Shown: one piece after another, positions 24,448 through 33,171 of the stretch
Layout: the number at the start of each line of letters is the position of its first letter
Numbering within the stretch: position 1 is the first letter of the stretch
Source: Coraliomargarita sp965656715
GTDB lineage: Bacteria > Verrucomicrobiota > Verrucomicrobiia > Opitutales > Coraliomargaritaceae
Reading direction: 5' to 3'
Length of the DNA stretch: 64,000 nt
Assembly (NCBI GenBank): GCA_965656715.1
Contig: CBFHLR010000002.1
Location: 95,362-159,361 of the forward strand
Notes under the pieces: model-generated
What the model saw: the letters and a program-made list of their open reading frames with translations, nothing else
Databases searched by the model: none
What the model was told of the DNA's origin: nothing
Program-made: the position numbers and the translations under genes

Positions 24448-25989
24448 ATGATGCCCCATTTACCAAAGAAAACCGTGCTGTGCGTGCTGTCTGTCTCTGC
24501 GCTTTTAGCATCTGCACTTGCTGATCAGGAATTTACTTCGCTGTTTGATGGCGAAACGCTAAACGGCTGGGATGGAGATCCAAAGTTTTGGCGTGTCGAA
24601 GACGGTGCGATCGTGGGTGAGACGACCACTGACAATCCAACGGTAGGCAATACCTTCCTGATTTGGCAGGGAGGCGATGTCGCGGATTTCGAACTCAAGG
24701 CAGAGTTCAAGCTTCGTAACCACAACAGTGGCATTCAATATCGCAGCTTTCCGCTTGAAGGCAAAAAGTGGGCGGTTGGCGGCTATCAAGCTGACATTGC
24801 TGAAGTTCCCAAGTGGATGGGGGCGGCATACGGTGAAAAGTATAAGAAAGTATTAGCTGGCCGTGGAGAGAAGACCGTAGTTGGCGCGACGCCAGAAGAT
24901 AAACAAGTGGTTGCCCATGTCGGCGATGCTGCGGAGATACTTTCGGCGATCGATCTCGATGGCTGGAACGAGTATCACATTATCGCTCGTGGCAATCAGT
25001 GTATTCAAAAAATCAATGGCGTGGTGACTGCGGAGTTCTCCGAGTCTACAGCCGATCGCTTGAAGTCCGGTTTGATTGCATTGCAGTTACATGCGGGGCA
25101 ACCGATGCAGGTGAGTTTTCGTAATATTCGCCTGCGCACTTTGGAGGCCGAGGATAAAAAGGAAATCCTCTTCCTCGCTGGCAAAAAGAGCCATGGTTAT
25201 AATGCACACGAACACAATGCGGGTTGCCACTTACTTGCACGCTGCCTGAACGAAAGCGAATTGGATGTCGCGGCACAAGTGGTGAGTGAAGGTGCCTGGC
25301 CGGAGCCATGGGTAGGCTATGACAAACCGGATTCTGTGGTGATGTATTGCGATGGGTTTAGTGGTCATATGGCAAAGGATCATCAGGATAAAATCCAGTC
25401 ACTCGTGGACCAAGGAGTGGGTGTGGCTTGTTTACACTTTGGCGTCGAAGTGAAGCCCGACGAGTTGGGCAGCGAATTTCTCGAATGGATTGGTGGCTAT
25501 TTTGAAATCGGTTGGTCGGTGAATCCACACTGGGATGCCAGCTTTAGTGAATTCCCCGAGCATCCCATTACCAATGGCGTTCAGCCTTTCACTATTCGGG
25601 ATGAATGGTATTACCACATGCGCTTCCAGCCCGAGATGGAAGGTGTGACGCCAATCCTCTCGTCTTTGCCGCCGCTGCGCACATTGACTTCGCGTGCCAA
25701 GGACAAGAACCGTGGCAGTAATCCAACCGTCATGGCTGCAGTCGAAGCTGGCGAGAAGCAACATGTGGCTTGGGCCTATGAACGCCCGAATGGTGGCCGT
25801 GGCTTCGGTTTTACGGGGGGCCATTTCCATCAGAACTGGAAGCAGGATGATTTTCGTAAGCTCGTATTAAACGCTTTGGTATGGACCGCGCATGGTGATG
25901 TCCCTGCAGCAGGTGTGCCCTCACGCACGCCAAGCGTGATCGATATGGAGCTCAATCAAGATTACCCCGAACGTAAGCCAAAGAAATAA
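24448..25989 (+). CDS. Exported DUF1080 (3-keto-glycoside hydrolase/lyase type) fused to a ThuA-like domain
   Basis: From the ATG at 24448 the product has 513 residues. A signal peptide (VLCVLSVSALLASALA) is followed by a DUF1080 jelly-roll: FTSLFDGETLNGWDGDPKFWRVEDGAIVGE, NSGIQYRSF and the closing SFRNIRLRTL. From about residue 232 a ThuA-like glutamine-amidotransferase fold begins with KEILFLAGKKSHGYNAHEHNAGC and includes GVACLHFGVEV and GFTGGHFHQNW. DUF1080 proteins include enzymes that cleave 3-keto-glycosides. The fusion to ThuA in one exported polypeptide, next to a second ThuA and two oxidoreductases, supports periplasmic oxidation-based sugar cleavage. Confidence 0.85.
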   Translation: MMPHLPKKTVLCVLSVSALLASALADQEFTSLFDGETLNGWDGDPKFWRVEDGAIVGETTTDNPTVGNTFLIWQGGDVADFELKAEFKLRNHNSGIQYRSFPLEGKKWAVGGYQADIAEVPKWMGAAYGEKYKKVLAGRGEKTVVGATPEDKQVVAHVGDAAEILSAIDLDGWNEYHIIARGNQCIQKINGVVTAEFSESTADRLKSGLIALQLHAGQPMQVSFRNIRLRTLEAEDKKEILFLAGKKSHGYNAHEHNAGCHLLARCLNESELDVAAQVVSEGAWPEPWVGYDKPDSVVMYCDGFSGHMAKDHQDKIQSLVDQGVGVACLHFGVEVKPDELGSEFLEWIGGYFEIGWSVNPHWDASFSEFPEHPITNGVQPFTIRDEWYYHMRFQPEMEGVTPILSSLPPLRTLTSRAKDKNRGSNPTVMAAVEAGEKQHVAWAYERPNGGRGFGFTGGHFHQNWKQDDFRKLVLNALVWTAHGDVPAAGVPSRTPSVIDMELNQDYPERKPKK

Positions 25990-26013
25990 TTTAACCCGAT
26001 ATCTACTAGTAAG

Positions 26014-26814
26014 ATGACAACACGTATTCCCAAATTCTTGATTCTATCCATGGCTTGCCTGCTGGCAGCTGTTGCCTCTGCCAAGCCAAAGCAGCAGGCA
26101 CCTGATTTGAAGGCGCTCCTTATTACAGGAGGCTGTTGCCATGACTATGACGAGCAGCGCGAGATCCTCCCCGTTGCAGTCGACATGAACTCCAAGCTCA
26201 ACGTCGAGTGGACGATCTATCACCAGCGCACCAAGGCGGGCGATCGTTTGTTGGAACTCTATAAGAATCCAGATTGGGCTAAAGGCTACGACGTTGTGGT
26301 GCATAACGAATGCTTTGCCAATGTGGGCAAGGATAACGAGGACTTCATTGAAGGGATTCTCCAGCCACACCGCGAGGGTGTGCCTGCGGTCATGGTGCAC
26401 TGTTCGATGCATTCCTATCGCACAGGCACCAACGCCGAAGAATGGTGGAAGTTCTGCGGCGTGCATTCACCTGGACATGGACCGAAGCATCCATTCGAGG
26501 TGCAGATTAATGCACCTGAGCATGAGATCATGAAAGGCATGTCGAACTGGACGACTCCAGAGGGGGAACTCTACTTTATAAAAAAAGCATACCCAACCAT
26601 GACTCCACTGGCGGAATCGAAGTCGGAGAAGACCGGTAAAATGGAGACAAATATCTGGGTTAACGAATTCGGCCCGAAGAAGACTCGCGTATTCGCGACT
26701 ACAATCGGACACCACAACGAGACCATGCTGCAGGAGCAATACATGGAGATGTTTACCCGCGGGTTCCTCTGGGCCGCTGGTAAGCCGGTTGTTGAGAATC
26801 TTAAAAACAAATAA
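26014..26814 (+). CDS. Exported ThuA-domain protein
   Basis: A 266-residue ThuA (trehalose-utilisation, GATase-like) protein with an N-terminal signal peptide (LILSMACLLAAVASA). Typical stretches are KALLITGGCCHDYDEQREIL, DVVVHNECFANV, PAVMVHCSMHSYR and the closing VFATTIGHHNETM. ThuA proteins occur with Gfo/Idh/MocA dehydrogenases in disaccharide oxidation pathways, though their chemistry is poorly defined. It lies 24 bp after the DUF1080-ThuA gene and 20 bp before a dehydrogenase gene, so all are probably one operon. Confidence 0.88.
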   Translation: MTTRIPKFLILSMACLLAAVASAKPKQQAPDLKALLITGGCCHDYDEQREILPVAVDMNSKLNVEWTIYHQRTKAGDRLLELYKNPDWAKGYDVVVHNECFANVGKDNEDFIEGILQPHREGVPAVMVHCSMHSYRTGTNAEEWWKFCGVHSPGHGPKHPFEVQINAPEHEIMKGMSNWTTPEGELYFIKKAYPTMTPLAESKSEKTGKMETNIWVNEFGPKKTRVFATTIGHHNETMLQEQYMEMFTRGFLWAAGKPVVENLKNK

Positions 26815-26834
26815 AACGTCTAAGACACGACACT

Positions 26835-28130
26835 ATGGAACCAGTAACACGACGCGATTTCGTTAAAACAGCTGCTCTGACGACCGCAGCATTATCTTCA
26901 TTTAATATTCTCGGTGCACAGGGTGCTGCAGGGCTGAATACCAGCAAAATCAAAATTGGTCTGATCGGCTGTGGTGGACGGGGTAATGGTGCGCTGAATA
27001 ACTTCAAAGAGGCCGCGCAGCTGCTATGCATCGAGGTCGAAGTGGTCGCAATCGCCGATGCGTTTAAAGATCAGGTAGCGCGCGTCGCGAAGGAGCACGG
27101 CCTTGATGTGTCGAAAGCCCACTACGGATTCGATGCATATCAAAAAGTTGCCAATTCAGATGCTGAGGTGGTCATCATGGCGACTCCGCCGAATTTTCGC
27201 CCGGTGCACTTCGAGGCCTGTGTGAAGGCCGGCAAGCATTGCTTTATTGAGAAGCCAGTAGCGGTGGATGCGCCCGGCGCACGCAAAGTCATTGAAGTCG
27301 GTGAGCTCGCAAAGCAGAAAGGCCTTACTGTCATCGCAGGCACGCAACGTCGTCATCAGCAGAACTACCTCAATATGGTCGCCAAGGTGCAGGCCGGTGC
27401 GATTGGTGAAATCGTTGGCGGTGCGATCTCCTGGAATATGGGCACGCTATGGAAAGTCTCGCGCACGCCGGGAATGAGTAATGCCGAGTTCCTCGCACGC
27501 AATTGGCTTAACTTTACCGAGATGTCCGGTGATCATATCTGCGAGCAACATGTGCACCAGTTCGATGTGACCAACTGGGTGATGGGGCGTCCACCCAAAG
27601 CGTTTATTGGTTTCGGTGGCTGCGCACGTCGTGAAATTGCCGGAGGTAACCAATTTGATTTCTTCAGCGTCGATATGGATTACGGTAACGGCATTCACAT
27701 CCACAGCCAATGTCGCCAGATTGCCGGTTGTTATAATCGTATTGGTGAAAGCTTCCGCGGCACCGAAGGCTACACCAATGGGGTGAAAGTCTCCGGTAAG
27801 GACGTGAGCGTTGCGCCAATTCAGGTCGAGCACAGTTCAGGAGTGATTCAGGAGCATGTTGATTTGTTGAAGAGCATTCGTGGTCAGGGTGAGCCGCTTA
27901 ATCGCTCCCGTGAAGTTGCAGATGCCACGATGTGCGCGATTGGTGGTCGTATCGCAGCCTATACCGGAAAGCTGGTTCGCTGGGTCGATCTGACCGAGAA
28001 TACGAAGTCGCCGTTCTATGATTTCGCCTTAGCACCCGCTGCCCTCGACTTTGAGAAGGGCGAGGTCGAGATGCCCAACGAACTGCCGGCTGTTCCCGGT
28101 GTCGAGAAAGACTGGAAGGAACGCGGCTAA
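26835..28130 (+). CDS. Tat-exported Gfo/Idh/MocA oxidoreductase 1
   Basis: A 431-residue oxidoreductase with a twin-arginine signal (VTRRDFVKTAALTTAAL). The Rossmann core IKIGLIGCGGRGNGALNNF and the family motif CFIEKPVAVDAPGARKV, which holds the catalytic-region EKP, are clear. The GGAISWNMGTLW region and the EHVDLLKSIRGQGEPLN tail are typical of verrucomicrobial and planctomycetal members. Prefolded cofactor loading before Tat export fits a tightly bound NAD(P). It probably oxidises a sugar C3 hydroxyl or reduces the 3-keto product (inference). Confidence 0.9.
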   Translation: MEPVTRRDFVKTAALTTAALSSFNILGAQGAAGLNTSKIKIGLIGCGGRGNGALNNFKEAAQLLCIEVEVVAIADAFKDQVARVAKEHGLDVSKAHYGFDAYQKVANSDAEVVIMATPPNFRPVHFEACVKAGKHCFIEKPVAVDAPGARKVIEVGELAKQKGLTVIAGTQRRHQQNYLNMVAKVQAGAIGEIVGGAISWNMGTLWKVSRTPGMSNAEFLARNWLNFTEMSGDHICEQHVHQFDVTNWVMGRPPKAFIGFGGCARREIAGGNQFDFFSVDMDYGNGIHIHSQCRQIAGCYNRIGESFRGTEGYTNGVKVSGKDVSVAPIQVEHSSGVIQEHVDLLKSIRGQGEPLNRSREVADATMCAIGGRIAAYTGKLVRWVDLTENTKSPFYDFALAPAALDFEKGEVEMPNELPAVPGVEKDWKERG

Positions 28131-28165
28131 GCGTGTCTCGATTCAACTTTAATTCAAATCCCAGA

Positions 28166-29521
28166 ATGACAGCACATACCCCCAAGCTCCCACGCCGTGA
28201 TTTCCTTCGCAAAGGCCTTGCTGCCGGCGGTGGACTGATGATCCTGCCGAGTGGATCCATCTTCGGTAACAGTGCCAATAACCGCCTCAATATTGCACTC
28301 ATCGGTGCCTATGGCCGTGCGAAAGCACACTACGGCACACTCAAAGATGAGAACGTCGTTGCGATATGTGACGTCAATCAACTCAACCTCCCATACGCAC
28401 AGGAACATTTCCCAAAGGCTAAGGTTTACGAAGACTGGCGCAAGTGCCTGGACCATCCGGGACTCGACGCAGTGCTTTGTTGCACGACCGATCATACGCA
28501 CGCTTTCATTGCCAACTGGGCGCTCAACCGCGAACTCCACGTGTATATGGAAAAGCCTTTGGCGATTACAGTGCACGAAGCGCGCACCGTGCGTGAGAAT
28601 TACCTGAGCAAAAAGCACAAGTTGGCCACCCAAGTGGGGATGCAGCGCCATGCGAATCCGAATTTCAATCGCTTGCGGGAGTGCATTCAAGACGGTGCGA
28701 TTGGTAAGCTCAAAGAAGTCTATGTTTGGGGGAATCGCCAGTTGCCCAAGCCCGGCTATCACGCAGCCGGTGGAAAAGTGCCCTCTACGCTGAACTGGGA
28801 TCTCTGGCTTGGCCCATCGCCTGAGCACCCATTCCATCCGGAATACGTCTCTGGACGCCCGGGAGCCAACTGCCTGAACTGGAATATGTATTGGGACTGG
28901 GGTATCGGCCAAATGGGCGATATGGGGAGCCACACGATGGATCTTGCCTGGAACGTTCTCGATGCCGGCTTACCGACTAGTGTGAAGTCCAAGTCACCCG
29001 AAGACTTCAATCCGGATGTCACCCCTGTGAATTTGACGACCAGTTTAATGCTTCCGGGCAACGATTGGCGCGACGAGATTCGTTGCACTTGGTTTCAGGG
29101 CGGCGCGATGCCGAACTCACCAAGCAAGTGGATAGATCTGAATCAGATTGGGCACGGCGCGATGTTCAAGGGCGATAAGGGAATTGTGATTTCCGATTTC
29201 GGCAAGCGCCTGATTATACCGGATGGCAAGCGTGGTGACATGACTTACTACAATCCACGCGAAGAGGGCGAACTGATCGCAGATCTCGGCAATTTCCAGA
29301 AGCAATGGACAACTGCTTGCAAGAACGGCAAGCCGGCTGATACCTCATGCAACTTTGAATACAGTGCCAACATGATTGAGAACATGTGCCTCGGCCTGGC
29401 AGCTTTCCGAGCTGGCGGTGAGTTGGAGTATGACGGTGCCAAGGGTGTGGTCACCAACAACGCGGCCGCCAATCAATACCTGACTAAACCTTATCGCGAG
29501 GGGTGGGTGCTAAATGGCTAG
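28166..29521 (+). CDS. Tat-exported Gfo/Idh/MocA oxidoreductase 2
   Basis: From the ATG at 28166 (a GTG at 28133 would also work) the protein has about 451 residues, with the twin-arginine signal LPRRDFLRKGLAAGGG. The core reads LNIALIGAYGRAKAHY, the EKP motif is YMEKPLAITVHEARTV, and GMQRHANPNFNRLRE and WDWGIGQMGDMGSHTMDL follow, the last being a common active-site region of this family. Its start lies 35 bp after the first oxidoreductase. The paired dehydrogenases may act on different positions or directions of the same pathway (inference). Confidence 0.9.
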   Translation: MTAHTPKLPRRDFLRKGLAAGGGLMILPSGSIFGNSANNRLNIALIGAYGRAKAHYGTLKDENVVAICDVNQLNLPYAQEHFPKAKVYEDWRKCLDHPGLDAVLCCTTDHTHAFIANWALNRELHVYMEKPLAITVHEARTVRENYLSKKHKLATQVGMQRHANPNFNRLRECIQDGAIGKLKEVYVWGNRQLPKPGYHAAGGKVPSTLNWDLWLGPSPEHPFHPEYVSGRPGANCLNWNMYWDWGIGQMGDMGSHTMDLAWNVLDAGLPTSVKSKSPEDFNPDVTPVNLTTSLMLPGNDWRDEIRCTWFQGGAMPNSPSKWIDLNQIGHGAMFKGDKGIVISDFGKRLIIPDGKRGDMTYYNPREEGELIADLGNFQKQWTTACKNGKPADTSCNFEYSANMIENMCLGLAAFRAGGELEYDGAKGVVTNNAAANQYLTKPYREGWVLNG

Positions 29522-29533
29522 TCGTTCTCGGTA

Positions 29534-29857
29534 ATGATGAAACCTCGATTTTCTCTACCACTGAGTTTTAATCCTTGGGCCGTTGGCCGCTGCTACTAAA
29601 CCAAATATCGTTATAATCTGCGACGACGACTTTGGGTTTGCCGATATCGGTGTGAATGGATCCAAGCTGATTCGCATGGGGCCAAAAGTAAGAAGGGCAA
29701 GGAGAAGGTGCGTTATGAGTTGTATCATCTGGCGGAGGACATTGGTGAGCAAAGAAATGTGCTTACTCAGTATCCCGAGCGTGCGGACACTATGAAAGCC
29801 CTCTTGGATGCTATCTATAATGGCCAGCCTGCTAGTGAAGCTTCGGCTACCAAGTAA
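29534..29857 (+). pseudogene. Sulfatase remnant with internal deletion and frameshifts
   Basis: The 5' part encodes AAATKPNIVIICDDDFGFADIGVNGS, the metal-binding start of a formylglycine sulfatase. About 50 bp later another frame gives EKVRYELYHLAEDIGEQRNVL and a tail ending at the TAA at 29855-29857, the usual sulfatase C-terminus. The whole catalytic middle, including the CxPxR motif, is missing. The signal peptide also needs a frame change: MMKPRFSLPLS from 29534 lies one frame off LILGPLAAAT. This is therefore a decayed sulfatase, just upstream of an intact one. Confidence 0.85.
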
Positions 29858-29866
29858 GATTCGATC

Positions 29867-31399
29867 ATGTGTGACTCATTGAAACATCTATCCATTCTTT
29901 GCCTGCTACTAGTTGCGCCCTTAGTTCTTCTGGCGGAGGATCGGCCAAATATTATTGTCTTCCTTGTCGATGACATGGGCCTGATGGATACCTCGGTTCC
30001 GTTTCTTGCTAATGATGACGGGGACCCAGTGGCGCATCCGCTCAACGAGTTTTACCGCACGCCAGCGATGGAACGTCTGGCTGCTAAGGGCATTCGCTTT
30101 AGCGATTTCTATGCACACTCAGTTTGCTCGCCGACACGGGCGTCCATTCTTTCAGGGCAAAATGCGGCGCGTCATACCACCACGAATTGGATCAATCCGA
30201 GTGGTAAGAATACCAACAATTTCGGCCCACCGGATTGGAATTGGCAGGGCCTGGCAGCTGAGGACGTCACTTTGCCGCGCATTCTGCAGGGGGATGGGTA
30301 TAAAACCATCTTCATCGGTAAGGCTCATTTTGGTCCACTTGATAGTGAGGGTGCTGATCCGCTTAACTTGGGCTTCGATGTCAACATTGGCGGAGCACCT
30401 TGGGGACGGCCCAAGAGTTACTATGGGCGGGATCACTATGGTAACCACCCTAAGTATACAAAGAACAATAAGAGGCTTACTCACAATGTGCCGCACTTGG
30501 AAAAGTATTACGACGACGATGTGTTCCTCACCGAAGCTCTTACTATCGAAGCTAAAGCAGCGATCGATACGGCTGTTGCTGCGGACCAGCCATTCTACCT
30601 TCAGTTGTCGCATTACGCGGCGCATTCTCCGTTCCAGTCCGATCCACGCTTTGCCGCACATTACAGCGATTCCGGTAAACCGAAGAATGCCCAAGCCTAC
30701 GCAACCTTGATTGAAGGCATGGACAAGTCTCTGGGCGATGTAATGGATCACCTTGAAGCGATTGAGATCGCAGAGAACACTCTGATCTTCTTCCTCGGTG
30801 ATAATGGGGGGGATGCGCCACTGGGGGGCGCCGACGAGATCGCTTGCAGTGCGCCACTTCGTGGTAAAAAAGGCAGCAAGTGGGAGGGTGGAGTGCGCGT
30901 GCCTTTTATCGCTGCATGGGCAGCGACCAATACCAATCAGTCTTGGCAACGGAAGCTTCCCATTCCCACTGGGGCAATGAATACAGAAATGGGTGTATGC
31001 TACGACCTCATGCCAACGATCCTCGATCTGGTCGGTGCGCCAGTGCCGCCGGAGCATAGGATCGATGGGCAGAATCTGAATTTACGTCTAATGGGACAGG
31101 TGGATCCAAGCTATCGGGATACATTCTTATCTCATTTCCCGCATACGCACCGAAGCAATCACTTTACTAGCTACCGCATGAACGATTGGAAGGTGATTTA
31201 CAACTACAGGCCCGATCGCGGCGTGCCAGAGTATCAGCTCTATCACCTGAGTGAAGATGCCAGCGAATCGAACAATTTGGCAGAATCTCATCCCGAGAAG
31301 TTGCAGGGCATGATGCAGGCAATGACTCAGGAAATGCATTCCATGGGAGCGTTGCGTCCAGAGAAGGATGGGGAAGTGATCCAAGTGTTAATGCCTTGA
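29867..31399 (+). CDS. Exported formylglycine-dependent sulfatase
   Basis: A 510-residue type I sulfatase with a signal peptide (LSILCLLLVAPLVLLA). Metal ligands Asp35/Asp36 lie in FLVDDMG, and the maturation motif is CSPTRASILSGQ with Cys87 as the residue converted to formylglycine. FIGKAHFG, HYAAHSPF and FFLGDNGGDAPLG match further active-site segments. It probably releases sulfate from an algal sulfated glycan, which would fit upstream fucose/rhamnose catabolism; the exact substrate is not readable. It lies 9 bp after the sulfatase remnant. No anaerobic or FGE-type maturase is present in the window. Confidence 0.92.
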   Translation: MCDSLKHLSILCLLLVAPLVLLAEDRPNIIVFLVDDMGLMDTSVPFLANDDGDPVAHPLNEFYRTPAMERLAAKGIRFSDFYAHSVCSPTRASILSGQNAARHTTTNWINPSGKNTNNFGPPDWNWQGLAAEDVTLPRILQGDGYKTIFIGKAHFGPLDSEGADPLNLGFDVNIGGAPWGRPKSYYGRDHYGNHPKYTKNNKRLTHNVPHLEKYYDDDVFLTEALTIEAKAAIDTAVAADQPFYLQLSHYAAHSPFQSDPRFAAHYSDSGKPKNAQAYATLIEGMDKSLGDVMDHLEAIEIAENTLIFFLGDNGGDAPLGGADEIACSAPLRGKKGSKWEGGVRVPFIAAWAATNTNQSWQRKLPIPTGAMNTEMGVCYDLMPTILDLVGAPVPPEHRIDGQNLNLRLMGQVDPSYRDTFLSHFPHTHRSNHFTSYRMNDWKVIYNYRPDRGVPEYQLYHLSEDASESNNLAESHPEKLQGMMQAMTQEMHSMGALRPEKDGEVIQVLMP

Positions 31400-31565
31400 A
31401 CCGCTCAGAAGTGGTTTCGAGTGGTCAAATACTCGTTTCGTCTGAGTCGCGAGAGACAAGTCTAGTTAACGTGTCGTTATACATACTATCGATCATCACG
31501 CGATCCATCGTTGCATTTAGTCGAATTCGTTGTCCTGTTGGTGTCTATTCTGAACCAAATTGCAC

Positions 31566-31921
31566 ATGAATGTCCTACTACTCGAAGATGAACCAGACCT
31601 CTCTGCCGTAGCATGTGAGCAGATCGAAAGCCGTGGGCACCAAGTGTTTCCGGCCTTCGATATTGCCAAGCCAAAGCTATATTGGAGGATGAAAGCATTG
31701 CCATCGATATACTGATAGCCGACCAGAAGGTGCCGGATGGAAATGCTGCGCTTTTTGCGGTCGAAACCAAGGAGGCACCCAGTGGGATCACGGTGGTGGT
31801 GGTTTCCGGGCAATTGAGCTCGGATGATGTTGAACATCTCGAGAAGCAAGGTGTGGATTACTACCATAAGCCATCGCTTTATTCTGATATTGTTCAGGCG
31901 ATGATTCAGAAACACTTTTAG
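31566..31921 (+). pseudogene. Response-regulator receiver domain split by a one-base frameshift
   Basis: The ATG at 31566 opens MNVLLLEDEPDLSAVACEQ, the acidic start of a receiver domain. The frame breaks near 31665-31680 (GATATTGCCAAGCC), and the receiver continues in another frame as AILEDESIAIDILIADQKVPDG (phospho-acceptor Asp in IADQ), VVVVSG and DYYHKP (conserved Lys). One missing base would join them into a stand-alone receiver of about 118 residues without output domain. It is either a recent pseudogene or a sequencing error. No histidine kinase is nearby. Confidence 0.75.
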
Positions 31922-32014
31922 TTCGGTTGCTCGGGGGCTGCATCTACTGTTCTGCGGGGGGTGGTTCACTTTGAGCTAGCCTAATGACCCATTAAAAAAT
32001 ATCCCATTTTGCTG

Positions 32015-32886
32015 ATGAAAAAATCCCTTATTGCCTGATTCCCGCTTCGACATTGTTGCTTGCTACAGCTTTGGACGCCGAGGTTCCGACCGACTCAACA
32101 CTGTTGCAGCCGGTCCACACCCGTTTTGCACAAACACAGGAGAAATTCAGTGTCGAATTCAGTATTTGGAGTTTCTCTGATTTTGAGCTGGAAGAGGCGG
32201 ATGAATTTGATGGCTGGAGCACCGCGGTTGAGTTCGTCTGGCCGTTGCCCTTTGAAAAAACAGAAGACATGCAACTCCGTTTCATGCTCCCGTATTACAC
32301 CGACGGTGATGCAGTTGTGAATGATGATTCTAAAGTGGATGACGGCGAAGATATCGATATCGACGGCTACGGAGGCATTTACGAATTCATGACGCTCCAG
32401 TTTGAGCATCAACTCTACTCGCTCGAAGAGGATGGCTTTAACGGCGCCTATTATCTGGGCGGGGGGAAGCGCACCGAGGTGCTGGAGACGACTACTCAAA
32501 GTAAGGACAAGTTTAACCACTCAGGACAAGTGATTGTTGCGGGCGTGAAGTATGATCGACCCATTTGGGATGGCCGTGCGCATTGGCTCGTGAATACTGG
32601 TGTTCGGGGCTACATCGACACCGACGATTTGCACGTGGACGACAAAGAAGAGTTTGTTTTCGGCGACTTGAAGACCGCACTGATCTTTCAGCCGCTGGGT
32701 GATTTGGTGGTGCCCGTCGTGGAGCTGACTTATTTGGGTGATTTCGATTACAATTGGATATCGCTTGAGCCGGAATTGATCATCCCACTCGGAGATCGTG
32801 CATCCGCAAAGCTAGGAGGCATGTTTGGCCTTACCAGCGATGGTAATCAGGCAGGTGGACTTGCTAGCTTCGCCATTGAGTTCTAG
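32015..32886 (+). CDS. Outer-membrane-type beta-barrel protein; signal peptide out of frame
   Basis: The main frame (TTG at 32053 to 32886) encodes 277 residues of alternating-hydrophobicity strands ending in a C-terminal Phe (ASFAIEF), the style of an outer-membrane barrel or transport-test porin. It lacks a complete signal peptide. An ATG at 32015 followed by six A opens a frame that stops after MKKSLIA. With one more A the product would start MKKIPYCLIPASTLLLATALDA, an ideal signal peptide running straight into the main frame. So the gene is probably frameshifted, phase-variable or mis-sequenced at that A run. Function unknown. Confidence 0.65.
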
Positions 32887-33122
32887 GCGCAGCAAGAGCA
32901 TCGGCTCATGTTTCGGGTGAGCACTCCTAGGAGTAGTAGCCAGTTGATATTTAAGCGGTTTCCCAAATAGTTGTCAGGGGTCGCTCCGATATTGTGAGTG
33001 TTGAGGGGGAATAGGCGTGGTGGAGGAATAAATAACACGGAACGTCTTTCAGTTTGTATGTTGGTATAGATCTGGAGAGCTACGAGTCACGGTCTAAATG
33101 GTAACACAGGTCACCCCTGAAC

Positions 33123-33157
33123 TTGAACCTGCAGCGGACCATGCGCTGCAGGTTCAA
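33123..33157. terminator. Hairpin between convergent genes
   Basis: TTGAACCTGCAGC at 33123-33135 and its exact reverse complement at 33145-33157 form a 13-bp stem with a 9-base loop. It lies 14 bp beyond the stop of the minus-strand lipoprotein gene, in the gap facing the plus-strand barrel gene. No strong T run follows on either strand, so it may be a weak bidirectional terminator or a REP-like palindrome. Confidence 0.55.
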
Positions 33158-33171
33158 ATCCGTTAGACGAA

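Noticed and set aside
30152..31057. 301-codon open frame on the minus strand
   Set aside because: It is antisense to the intact sulfatase; shadow of its codon usage.
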